A DNA stretch of 22,551 nucleotides from an uncultured Collinsella sp. Lineage in GTDB: Bacteria > Actinomycetota > Coriobacteriia > Coriobacteriales > Coriobacteriaceae. The position numbers and the translations under genes were made by a program. Shown one piece after another: positions 14,453 through 20,908 of the stretch (positions are counted from its first letter, which is position 1; every line of letters starts with the position of its first letter). The notes beneath the pieces were generated by a model. It was not told where the DNA came from and ran no database searches. It worked only from the letters and a program-made list of their open reading frames with translations. Where the stretch lies: NCBI GenBank assembly GCA_902493915.1, contig CABUQY010000027.1:1-22551 (forward strand). The letters run 5' to 3'.

Positions 14453-16813
14453 ATGGATGCCGCAGCCCGTACCGCCCATGATTCCACCCTCCAGCCGTTT
14501 TCGGAGATGGAGCACTATAAGCATGCCGATGAGCTGCCGCCCGAGATTATGGCGGACAGCTACGACAAGCTGGAGCGCCTGTGCCTCAAGTATATGAATG
14601 AGGACGACTTTTCTAAGGTTGAGCAGGCCTACTGCTTTGCCGCCGAGAAGCACTGCAACCAAAAGCGCCGCTCGGGCGAGATGTACATTAACCATCCCGT
14701 CGAGGTTGCCATCATTTTGGCCGATCTCAAGATGGACTGCGATGTGGTGTGCGCCGCGCTGCTGCACGATACCGTCGAGGATACTGAGACCTCGCTCGCC
14801 GATGTTTCCGGCCTGTTTGGCGATACGGTGGCCGAGCTCGTCGATGGCGTGACCAAGCTCACCAACATCGAAGTCGACAGCATGGACGAGAAGCAGGCGC
14901 TCACGCTGCGCAAGATGTTCCTCGCCATGTCCAAGGACATTCGCGTCATCATCGTTAAACTTGCCGATCGTCTGCACAACATGCGAACGCTGGCAGCCCT
15001 GCGCGAGGATCGTCGCCTGTTTAAGGCGCGCGAGACCATGGACGTGTACGCGCCCTTGGCCGACCGCCTGGGCATGAGCTCTATTAAGTGGGAGCTCGAG
15101 GACCTGTCCTTCTTCTACCTGGAGCCCGATGCCTACCAGCGCATCGCGCGTATGGTAGCTGAGTCGCGCGAGGTCCGCGAACGCTATCTTGCCGAGACCA
15201 TCAAGACGCTTACCGATGAGCTCAACCGCATTGGTCTGGAGGACTTCCAGATCAACGGCCGCTCCAAGCACTATTGGTCCATCTACCAAAAGATGAAGCG
15301 CAAGGGCAAGGAGTTCTCCGAGATCTACGACCTGGTGGCGCTGCGCGTTATTACCCATTCGGTGCGCGATTGCTACTCCACGCTCGGTGCGGTGCATACG
15401 CTGTGGCACCCCATGCCTGGTCGCTTTAAAGACTATATCGCCATGCCTAAGGTCAATAACTACCAGTCGCTCCACACGACGGTCATCGGCCCTACGGCTC
15501 GTCCGCTCGAGATTCAGATTCGAACCTACGAGATGCATGAGCAGGCCGAGTACGGCATTGCCGCCCACTGGCTATATAAGAAGTCGGGCGGATCGTCTGC
15601 TTCCAAGACCAATGACGCTCAACGTTTGGACGACCAGATCAACTGGCTCAAGCATTCGCTCGATTGGGCGGCTTCCGACGAGATCACCGATGCCAAGGAA
15701 TACCTGCACTCGCTGAAGGTCGATCTGTTCGATCAGGAGATCTTTGTCTTCACGCCCAAAGGCGAGGTCATGGCGCTTCGTGCCGGCTCCACGCCGCTCG
15801 ACTTTGCCTATGCCGTTCACACCGAGGTGGGAAACCACTGCGTCGGCGCCAAAATCAACGGTGCGGTGGCTCCGCTCACGCACGAGATCAAGACGGGCGA
15901 CCGCGTTGAAATCCTGACTAACAAGAGTTCCAAGCCGTCGCGCGATTGGCTCAAGATCGTTAAGACACCTTCCGCCAAGTCAAAGATCCGCCGCTATTTT
16001 GCCGCTGCGACCAAGGACGACGACGCTGCCGCCGGTCGCGATATGCTGGCCAAGGACCTGCGTAAGCGTGGCTATGGCATTTCTACGCCGCGTTCGACGC
16101 GTGCACTCAACGCCGTGGCGGAGCAGTTTAACTTCAAGCAGCTCGAGGACCTGTTTGCCGCCGTCGGCGCCGGCAAGGTTGCCCCGCGCGCTGTGGGCAA
16201 TAAGGTCGAGCAAATCTTGGACCCCAAGCCCGAGGAACAGCTCACCAAGGCCGAGGCTATCGCCGAGGTCGTGAAGCAGCCCGCTCGCGGCTCCAACCGC
16301 AAGCCGCAAAAGCGCGGCAAGAGCGCCAGTAACGGCATTATCGTCAAGGGCGAGAGCAACAGCGGCCTGCTGGTCCGTCTGGCTCATTGCTGCAACCCCG
16401 TGACGGGCGACGACATCGTCGGCTTCATCACGCGCGGTCGCGGCGTTTCGGTGCATCGCGCCAACTGCCCTAACGTCAAGGGTCTTATGGAACATCCCGA
16501 GCGCATGATCGATGTGGAGTGGGACGGCGCTGCCGACACCCTCTTCCAGGTCGAGATCGTGGTCGAGTGCCTGGACCGCATGGGCCTGCTCAAGGATGTC
16601 ACCATTGCCATTGGCGATGCGGGCGGTAATATCCTTTCTGCCGCCACGTCGACCAACCGCGAGGGTATTGCAACCCTGCGCTTTATGGTCGAGATCTCGG
16701 ACGCGAGCGGTCTGGATCCGCTGCTGGCTTCCATCAGCAGTGTCGATTCGGTCTACGACGCTCGCCGTCTTATGCCCGGCGAAGGCGGAGCTCAGCTCAA
16801 GCGCCGTGTGTAG
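14453..16813 (+). CDS. rel: Bifunctional (p)ppGpp synthetase/hydrolase (RelA/SpoT family)
   Basis: A 786-residue stringent-response enzyme. The HD hydrolase domain is intact (HPVEVA, then LLHDTVEDT with H105-D106, and the RLHNMRTL helix). The synthetase domain has ALRVITHSVRDCYSTLG and GRFKDYIAMPKVNNYQSLHT. The RFKD at 324-327 is the RxKD form found in bifunctional Rel enzymes, not the ExDD form of monofunctional RelA. A TGS domain (FVFTPKGEVMALRAGSTPLDF), a conserved-cysteine region (RLAHCCNPVTGDD) and a C-terminal ACT domain follow. Both making and degrading (p)ppGpp is therefore expected. The ATG lies 15 nt after the recJ stop, with AAGGGGAC as ribosome binding site, so it is likely cotranscribed with recJ. 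A terminator follows. Confidence 0.95.
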   Translation: MDAAARTAHDSTLQPFSEMEHYKHADELPPEIMADSYDKLERLCLKYMNEDDFSKVEQAYCFAAEKHCNQKRRSGEMYINHPVEVAIILADLKMDCDVVCAALLHDTVEDTETSLADVSGLFGDTVAELVDGVTKLTNIEVDSMDEKQALTLRKMFLAMSKDIRVIIVKLADRLHNMRTLAALREDRRLFKARETMDVYAPLADRLGMSSIKWELEDLSFFYLEPDAYQRIARMVAESREVRERYLAETIKTLTDELNRIGLEDFQINGRSKHYWSIYQKMKRKGKEFSEIYDLVALRVITHSVRDCYSTLGAVHTLWHPMPGRFKDYIAMPKVNNYQSLHTTVIGPTARPLEIQIRTYEMHEQAEYGIAAHWLYKKSGGSSASKTNDAQRLDDQINWLKHSLDWAASDEITDAKEYLHSLKVDLFDQEIFVFTPKGEVMALRAGSTPLDFAYAVHTEVGNHCVGAKINGAVAPLTHEIKTGDRVEILTNKSSKPSRDWLKIVKTPSAKSKIRRYFAAATKDDDAAAGRDMLAKDLRKRGYGISTPRSTRALNAVAEQFNFKQLEDLFAAVGAGKVAPRAVGNKVEQILDPKPEEQLTKAEAIAEVVKQPARGSNRKPQKRGKSASNGIIVKGESNSGLLVRLAHCCNPVTGDDIVGFITRGRGVSVHRANCPNVKGLMEHPERMIDVEWDGAADTLFQVEIVVECLDRMGLLKDVTIAIGDAGGNILSAATSTNREGIATLRFMVEISDASGLDPLLASISSVDSVYDARRLMPGEGGAQLKRRV

Positions 16814-16846
16814 GTGCGAGAGCCTCTCAGCATCATAGATATTGGT

Positions 16847-16885
16847 TACGTTCGAGGCATCGTTTGGTGCCTCGAACGTATTTTA
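16847..16885 (+). terminator. Intrinsic terminator after rel
   Basis: A perfect 13-bp stem (16847-16859 with 16868-16880) has an 8-nt loop and is followed by TTTT (16881-16884). The T run abuts the ribosome binding site of the next gene, so that gene depends on readthrough or on a promoter not visible between. Confidence 0.85.
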
Positions 16886-16901
16886 GAAGGAGGGTATGCG
16901 C

Positions 16902-17585
16902 ATGGGCGATATGACTTTGGACCTGACACCCCGAGGTGCGGCTTCGATTGAGACACTCGTCAACGGCCCGATTCAGACCAACAGTTACGCCGTGATTTCG
17001 AATGATGAGTGCTTAATCGTCGATCCGGCGTGGGAGGGCGAGCGTCTTGTGGAGTATATCCGCACCGCGCATCCCGAGGTGCGCGTACTCGGCTCTGTCT
17101 GCACGCACGGTCATGCCGACCATGTTGGCGGGGTCGCCGGGGTTCGAGCTGTTGTTGGCGACGGCGCGCTATATGAGTTGTGCGCTAAGGACGTGACGGT
17201 ACCTCGCGCAAATATCGAGGAGCAGCGCGCCATGTGGGGTATCGAGACGCCCGATCCGGGTGAGCCGACGCGCTTGCTTGCCGAGGGCGATACAATCGAG
17301 GTGGGCGACGTCTGTCTGCAGGTGATCGAGACGCCGGGGCATACGCCGGGCGGCATCGTCCTGTTCGCCGCGACCGAGCAGGGGAACATCGCCTTTGTGG
17401 GCGACACGCTTTTCCCGGGCAGCCACGGTCGTACCGATCTTTCCGGCGGTGACGAGGCGGCGATTATGCGCTCGCTCTCCAAACTTGCCAAGACGCTTCC
17501 GCCCGATACCGTTTGCTTGACGGGCCATGGCGATTCGACCACGATGGCGCGCGAACTTATGCAGAATCCGTTTATGCAGATGTAG
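16902..17585 (+). CDS. MBL-fold metallo-hydrolase (glyoxalase II-like)
   Basis: This 227-residue metallo-beta-lactamase fold hydrolase has a complete set of metal ligands: THGHADH with H69, H71, D73 and H74, ETPGHTPGG with H147, GDTLFPGSHGRTDL with D168, and TGHGDST with H209. The sequence layout is that of small glyoxalase II-like proteins (hydroxyacyl-thioester hydrolases), but the C-terminal substrate domain of classical GloB is absent, so the substrate is open. Start choice: AGAAGGAGGG (16885-16894) is only 1 nt from ATG 16896 but 7 nt from ATG 16902, which is preferred. It may be partly cotranscribed with rel through the terminator. Confidence 0.9.
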   Translation: MGDMTLDLTPRGAASIETLVNGPIQTNSYAVISNDECLIVDPAWEGERLVEYIRTAHPEVRVLGSVCTHGHADHVGGVAGVRAVVGDGALYELCAKDVTVPRANIEEQRAMWGIETPDPGEPTRLLAEGDTIEVGDVCLQVIETPGHTPGGIVLFAATEQGNIAFVGDTLFPGSHGRTDLSGGDEAAIMRSLSKLAKTLPPDTVCLTGHGDSTTMARELMQNPFMQM

Positions 17586-17730
17586 GCTCGAAGCCGTCTT
17601 TCGAACCACGAAGACCGCTCAATCGTCAAGCTATTTTCCCCAGTGGGTCGATTCTGTGGGGCAAACGGTCAAAATTTGTCCAATCGGATGGTATTCGTGA
17701 ACAAACGAACGTTTATGCTCGGGTATGTCG

Positions 17731-17739
17731 TGGTAAAAT
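17731..17739 (+). promoter_or_regulatory. Extended -10 promoter of fba
   Basis: TGGTAAAAT (17731-17739) is an extended -10 element in the 194-bp gap before fba; the -35 is poor (GTTTAT at 17711-17716). The start would be near 17746, giving a leader of about 35 nt that contains the ribosome binding site. Confidence 0.6.
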
Positions 17740-17779
17740 CTCAGGCGTTATCGGAGCAACCTTACAGGAGGTTTCTTTT

Positions 17780-18646
17780 ATGCTCGTCAACGCAGCAGAC
17801 ATGCTCAAGAAGGCCGAGGCCGGCAAGTACGCTCTCGGTGCCTTCAACACCAACAACCTCGAGTGGACCCTGGCTATTCTCCAGGCCGCCGAGGAGGCCA
17901 AGTCTCCGCTGATCCTTCAGTGCACCGCTGGTGCCGCCAAGTGGATGGGCGGTTTCAAGGTCTGCGCCGACATGGTCAAGGCTGCCGTCGAGGCCACGGG
18001 CGTTACCGTTCCCGTCGCCCTTCACCTCGATCACGGTTCTTACGAGGACTGCTTCAAGTGCATCGAGGCCGGCTTCACGTCCATCATGTATGACGGCTCT
18101 CACGAGGAGACCTTCCAGCTTAACCTCGACCGCACCAAGGAGCTCGTTGAGCTTGCCCACTCCAAGGGCATGTCCATCGAGGCCGAGGTCGGCGGCATCG
18201 GCGGCACCGAGGACGGCGTGACCTCCAACGGCGAGCTCGCTGACCCCGCTGAGTGCAAGCAGATTGCTGACCTGGGCGTCGACTTCCTCGCCTGCGGTAT
18301 CGGCAACATCCACGGCGTGTATCCCGCCGACTGGGCTGGCCTTTCCTTCGAGCGTCTGGGCGAGATCAAGGCTCAGACCGGCGACCTGCCCCTCGTTCTG
18401 CACGGTGGTACCGGCATCCCCGAGGATCAGATCAAGAAGGCCATCTCCCTGGGTATCTCCAAGATCAACGTCAACACCGATCTGCAGCTCGTCTTCGCCA
18501 AGGGCGTTCGCGAGTATATCGAGGCTGGCAAGGATCAGCAGGGCAAGGGCTTTGACCCCCGCAAGCTCCTCAAGCCTGGTCGCGACAACATCGTTGCCCG
18601 CACCAAGGAGCTCATGGAGGAGTTTGGCTCCGTCAACAAGGCGTAA
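17780..18646 (+). CDS. fba: Class II fructose-bisphosphate aldolase
   Basis: This 288-residue zinc-dependent aldolase cleaves fructose 1,6-bisphosphate to glyceraldehyde 3-phosphate and dihydroxyacetone phosphate in glycolysis and runs in reverse in gluconeogenesis. Seen: HLDHGS with D84 (catalytic) and H85 (zinc), VGGIGGTEDG, CGIGNIHGVYP with H178, LHGGTGIP with H208, and the phosphate-binding ISKINVNTDLQL. Length fits the B. subtilis FbaA/tagatose-bisphosphate aldolase group, so a tagatose substrate cannot be fully excluded. The start follows ACAGGAGGT (17765-17773) at about 7 nt; upstream in-frame extension has no ribosome binding site. Very uniform codon use (GAG, AAG, GGC, CTC) suggests high expression. 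It appears monocistronic, ending at the long palindrome. Confidence 0.95.
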   Translation: MLVNAADMLKKAEAGKYALGAFNTNNLEWTLAILQAAEEAKSPLILQCTAGAAKWMGGFKVCADMVKAAVEATGVTVPVALHLDHGSYEDCFKCIEAGFTSIMYDGSHEETFQLNLDRTKELVELAHSKGMSIEAEVGGIGGTEDGVTSNGELADPAECKQIADLGVDFLACGIGNIHGVYPADWAGLSFERLGEIKAQTGDLPLVLHGGTGIPEDQIKKAISLGISKINVNTDLQLVFAKGVREYIEAGKDQQGKGFDPRKLLKPGRDNIVARTKELMEEFGSVNKA

Positions 18647-18668
18647 GTAGCGGTTTAACTTTCCCGTC

Positions 18669-18761
18669 GGAGGCCCCGTTCACCCTACGCTTTTCCCTTG
18701 CGCTCACCTGGCTTTGCCAGAAGTCGCGCAATGGGAAAAGCTTCGGGTGAACGGGGCCTCC
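18669..18761. repeat. 93-nt long palindrome after fba (terminator or repeat element)
   Basis: A perfect 17-bp outer stem (18669-18685 with 18745-18761) continues through a small internal loop into a 9-bp stem (GCTTTTCCC 18689-18697 with 18733-18741). The apex contains a further hairpin (CTGGC/GCCAG near 18708-18720). No T run follows on the plus strand. It may terminate fba transcription, but its size and layered structure exceed a normal terminator. Confidence 0.8.
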
Positions 18762-18839
18762 TTCGTTAACTCGCCACAGGGTTACTGGGCTGAATTCATT
18801 TTTTATAGGTGCCGTTTATCGGTGTTGAGGGTTCCTTTA

Positions 18840-18868
18840 TTGGGGCTTTCTTTTTATCTCGCTACAAT
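18840..18868 (+). promoter_or_regulatory. Promoter of the transglutaminase-like gene
   Basis: TTGGGG (18840-18845) and TACAAT (18863-18868) are separated by 17 bp, a good housekeeping-sigma layout. The predicted start near 18875 leaves a 28-nt leader with TTGGAG (18890-18895) before ATG 18903. This excludes the in-frame ATGs at 18714 and 18867 as main starts. Confidence 0.65.
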
Positions 18869-18902
18869 GGACTTCAAGAGTTCTAATGACTTGGAGTTTG
18901 GT

Positions 18903-20336
18903 ATGGCTGTTATTAATGTGCTGCCTTCGGATGGGAAGGTTATTGACGAGGGTCCTGTTGGTTGCTCTGTTGATGTTTGCAATGATGACTTCCGTTTTCT
19001 AGATGTTGGCTTGCCACCCGAGATTCTGCGTTTTAAGGACGCGGGGTATCTTTCGCAGGCTATTGAGGCTTGCGACCGCCTACTTGCCCAAGATCCCGAT
19101 CCCTCGCTTGCTGCCTGCGTTCGTGCCGAGCGGTATCGCATGCTTGAGACGCCGCTTCATTTTTCGGTGTCGCGCGATCGAGCTATTGCGATGATTCGCG
19201 AGGAGTGGCCTGAGTTTACCGAGGAGCAGTTTGACGATCTGATTGACCGTAAGCGTATTGACTTGCGCTTTATCGATGGCGAGCTGTTCGTTCTCGACAA
19301 CTTCCTCGATTCGCTTCGCGTATATCCCAAAGAGGTCCCCGGCATGCGTCCCGATTCTACGGACGGAATAGCACTGCGCGACGAGATGCTCAAGGAGATG
19401 GAGTCGCAAAACGGATTGGCTCGCGTCATTACGCTTAAAGCGTCCGTGTCTGTCCCCGGCGCTCTGGAGGGAGAGACCGTTTGCGCTTGGCTTCCCGTCG
19501 CGGCTGCCTGCCGTCAGCAGTCTCGGGTCGAGATTCTCGACATGACGCCGGAGGGTGCTGTTGCTCCCGCGAACGCTTCGGCGCGTACCGCCTCGTGGTC
19601 TTCTTCGAGTGAGCGCTCATTCTCGGTGACTTATCGTTATCACATCGATGCTGCTTATTGTGATGTCTACGGTGGCACACTTCCGGTTCATCCGCGTATG
19701 GACGCGCCTCTGCCCGAGGATATTTCCGAGGACCGTCCGCACATTGCATTCACGCCGTATCTGCAGCAGCTGACGGCCGGTGTTGTTGACGGACTCGAGG
19801 ATCCGCTCGATCGCGCTCGTGCTATCTATGATTATCTGACGCAGCATATCGACTATCGCTATCAGCCGCCGTACTTGCTTTTGGGATCTATTGCCGATGA
19901 CTGCGCGCATTCGCTCCGCGGCGATTGCGGCGTTATGGCGCTCACGTTTATCACCATGTGCCGTATCGCGGGCGTGCCTGCCCGTTGGCAGAGCGGCCTG
20001 TACGTTGCGCCCGATTCGGTGGGGTCGCACGACTGGGCAGAGTTCTATACGCCGCAGACCGGTTGGCTCAACGCCGACGTGTCATTTGGATCTTCTGCTC
20101 ACAGGATGGGGGAGGAGTGGCGCCGCCGTCACTACTTTGGCAATCTCGACCCATGGCGTATGGTGGCCAACAATCGATTCCAGGCAGAGTTTGAGCCCTC
20201 TTTCGACGGCATGCGCGAGGACCCTTACGATAACCAGATGGGTGAGGCTTCGGTCGACGGTCGCGGATGCCGTCAGCGCGAGATGCTACGCACGGTCGAA
20301 CTCATCGAAATGCTCGAAGTTCCATTTTCGGACTAA
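18903..20336 (+). CDS. Transglutaminase-like domain protein
   Basis: A 477-residue protein with a C-terminal transglutaminase-like (papain-fold) domain from about residue 300 to 400: DYLTQHIDYRYQPP precedes SLRGDCGVMA (C342), GSHDWAEFY (H376) and NADVSFG (D392), a complete Cys-His-Asp triad. The N-terminal 280 residues include an acidic helical part and no family I recognise. No signal peptide or membrane segment is visible, so it is probably cytoplasmic. Such domains act as peptidases, amidases or crosslinkers; the substrate is unknown. Codon use is less G/C-biased at the start (GTT, TTT, GAT) than in neighbours, hinting at weaker expression or different history. It is monocistronic, between fba and a tRNA gene. 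Confidence 0.85.
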   Translation: MAVINVLPSDGKVIDEGPVGCSVDVCNDDFRFLDVGLPPEILRFKDAGYLSQAIEACDRLLAQDPDPSLAACVRAERYRMLETPLHFSVSRDRAIAMIREEWPEFTEEQFDDLIDRKRIDLRFIDGELFVLDNFLDSLRVYPKEVPGMRPDSTDGIALRDEMLKEMESQNGLARVITLKASVSVPGALEGETVCAWLPVAAACRQQSRVEILDMTPEGAVAPANASARTASWSSSSERSFSVTYRYHIDAAYCDVYGGTLPVHPRMDAPLPEDISEDRPHIAFTPYLQQLTAGVVDGLEDPLDRARAIYDYLTQHIDYRYQPPYLLLGSIADDCAHSLRGDCGVMALTFITMCRIAGVPARWQSGLYVAPDSVGSHDWAEFYTPQTGWLNADVSFGSSAHRMGEEWRRRHYFGNLDPWRMVANNRFQAEFEPSFDGMREDPYDNQMGEASVDGRGCRQREMLRTVELIEMLEVPFSD

Positions 20337-20350
20337 TCGGTAGAAAGCTG

Positions 20351-20359
20351 TGATAAACT
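20351..20359 (+). promoter_or_regulatory. Extended -10 promoter of tRNA-Leu
   Basis: TGATAAACT (20351-20359) is an extended -10 element, and transcription would begin near 20366, 10 nt before the mature tRNA. The -35 is not clear. Confidence 0.5.
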
Positions 20360-20375
20360 TACTCACGCATTGCGT

Positions 20376-20462
20376 GCCCGAGTGGCGGAATTGGCAGACG
20401 CAGTGGACTCAAAATCCACCGTTGGCAACAACGTGCGAGTTCGAGTCTCGCCTCGGGCACCA
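20376..20462 (+). tRNA. tRNA-Leu (anticodon CAA)
   Basis: An 87-nt class II tRNA. Acceptor GCCCGAG (20376-20382) pairs with CTCGGGC (20452-20458), followed by discriminator A and encoded CCA. The anticodon stem GTGGA/TCCAC (20403-20407, 20415-20419) holds loop CTCAAAA with anticodon CAA at 20410-20412, which reads UUG. A long variable arm and the T arm GCGAG-TTCGAGT-CTCGC confirm leucine-type structure. Confidence 0.95.
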
Positions 20463-20508
20463 TACATGCAAGTGAGCGTTCAAGGGGGTTGCGGCCCCCT
20501 TTTTCGTG
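20440..20508 (+). repeat. Direct repeat, copy 1 (tRNA-Leu 3' end plus terminator)
   Basis: The segment from the T loop of tRNA-Leu through its terminator recurs 184 bp downstream. The first 50 nt match with one substitution (T20473 against C20657). The terminator part differs by a few bases and one indel. Confidence 0.9.
20482..20505 (+). terminator. Terminator of tRNA-Leu
   Basis: AAGGGGG pairs with CCCCCTT around a 6-nt loop and runs into a T tract ending at 20504. It is duplicated with slight changes at 20666-20688. Confidence 0.85.
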
Positions 20509-20623
20509 CCGAACTCGCGTGAGCGCGCGAAGCGTTAAGCAAACAGGCCTGTGGCCTGTCTGTAGCGGAGCGTGGCGAGGGCGCCACGCGCCCGAAGCCC
20601 GGGGCTTCGCGAAGCGAAGGCCC
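20509..20623. other. GC-rich structured insert between the tRNA 3'-end repeats
   Basis: These 115 bp are dense in palindromes: ACAGGC/GCCTGT (20543-20558), a perfect 8-bp GCGTGGCG/CGCCACGC with 4-nt loop (20570-20589), GAAGCC/GGCTTC (20594-20608) and the palindrome GCTTCGCGAAGC at 20604-20615. No convincing ORF is present. It could be a remnant of an element, a palindromic repeat unit, or a structured RNA. Confidence 0.55.
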
Positions 20624-20691
20624 TTCGAGTCTCGCCTCGGGCACCATACATGCAAGCGAGCGTTCAAGGGGGTCAAGGCCCCTTTTTCGTG
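20624..20691 (+). repeat. Direct repeat, copy 2 (truncated tRNA-Leu 3' end plus terminator)
   Basis: This copy carries TTCGAGT, the 3' strand of the T stem, the 3' acceptor strand and CCA, followed by the same downstream sequence and a second terminator (AAGGGG/CCCCTT, 20666-20688). The 5' three quarters of the tRNA are missing, so it cannot make a functional tRNA. Confidence 0.85.
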
Positions 20692-20717
20692 TACGTAATG
20701 TGATAACGCGCTGTACG

Positions 20718-20726
20718 TGTTATTAT
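20718..20726 (+). promoter_or_regulatory. Extended -10 promoter of infC operon
   Basis: TGTTATTAT (20718-20726) is an extended -10 element upstream of the infC leader, giving a predicted start near 20732 and a leader of about 175 nt. The -35 is weak. Confidence 0.5.
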
Positions 20727-20732
20727 TCGCAA

Positions 20733-20889
20733 GGCGTTGTTCCCGCAATGCCCTAAAGAGGAACCCGAGGGTTCCCACCTTTTGGCGCCAATGAGCAGCT
20801 GACTGGTCATACAAATTAGATTCTCTTCCTCAAATCGAGGATGTCTATGTGTACGACCTGGTTGCTGAGAAGCGCCGGGTTATTTTTTT
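20733..20889 (+). promoter_or_regulatory. infC leader with alternative hairpins and attenuator
   Basis: Three hairpins are visible: GGCGTTG/CAATGCC (20733-20752), GGAACC/GGTTCC with CGAG loop (20760-20775), and an intrinsic terminator. In the terminator 20856-20861 pairs with 20875-20880, an inner stem has a GAGA loop, and seven T follow (20883-20889). GTTCC (20739-20743) can instead pair with GGAAC (20760-20764), which would break the first two hairpins. The terminator stands directly before the infC ribosome binding site, as expected for transcription attenuation. In Firmicutes, L20 leaders control this operon; whether L20 acts here is inference. Confidence 0.65.
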
Positions 20890-20895
20890 ATGAAT

Positions 20896-20900
20896 GGAGG
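20896..20900 (+). promoter_or_regulatory. Ribosome binding site that decides the infC start
   Basis: GGAGG at 20896-20900 lies 8 nt before ATA at 20909. The only nearby ATG (20894-20896) overlaps this site and has no ribosome binding site of its own, only the T tract of the attenuator. Confidence 0.65.
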
Positions 20901-20908
20901 TAGGGAAA

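Noticed and set aside
18714..18902. Longer starts for the transglutaminase-like protein
   Set aside because: One lies inside the long palindrome and the other overlaps the predicted -10 box; ATG 18903 has the only suitable ribosome binding site.
20440..20691. A two-unit CRISPR-like array
   Set aside because: Only two long units with a tRNA fragment and terminator inside each; no cas genes and no short regular repeats.
20359..20814. A 151-codon minus-strand frame across tRNA-Leu and the repeats
   Set aside because: It reads through a tRNA, two terminators and palindromes; the apparent protein repeats come from the duplicated DNA.
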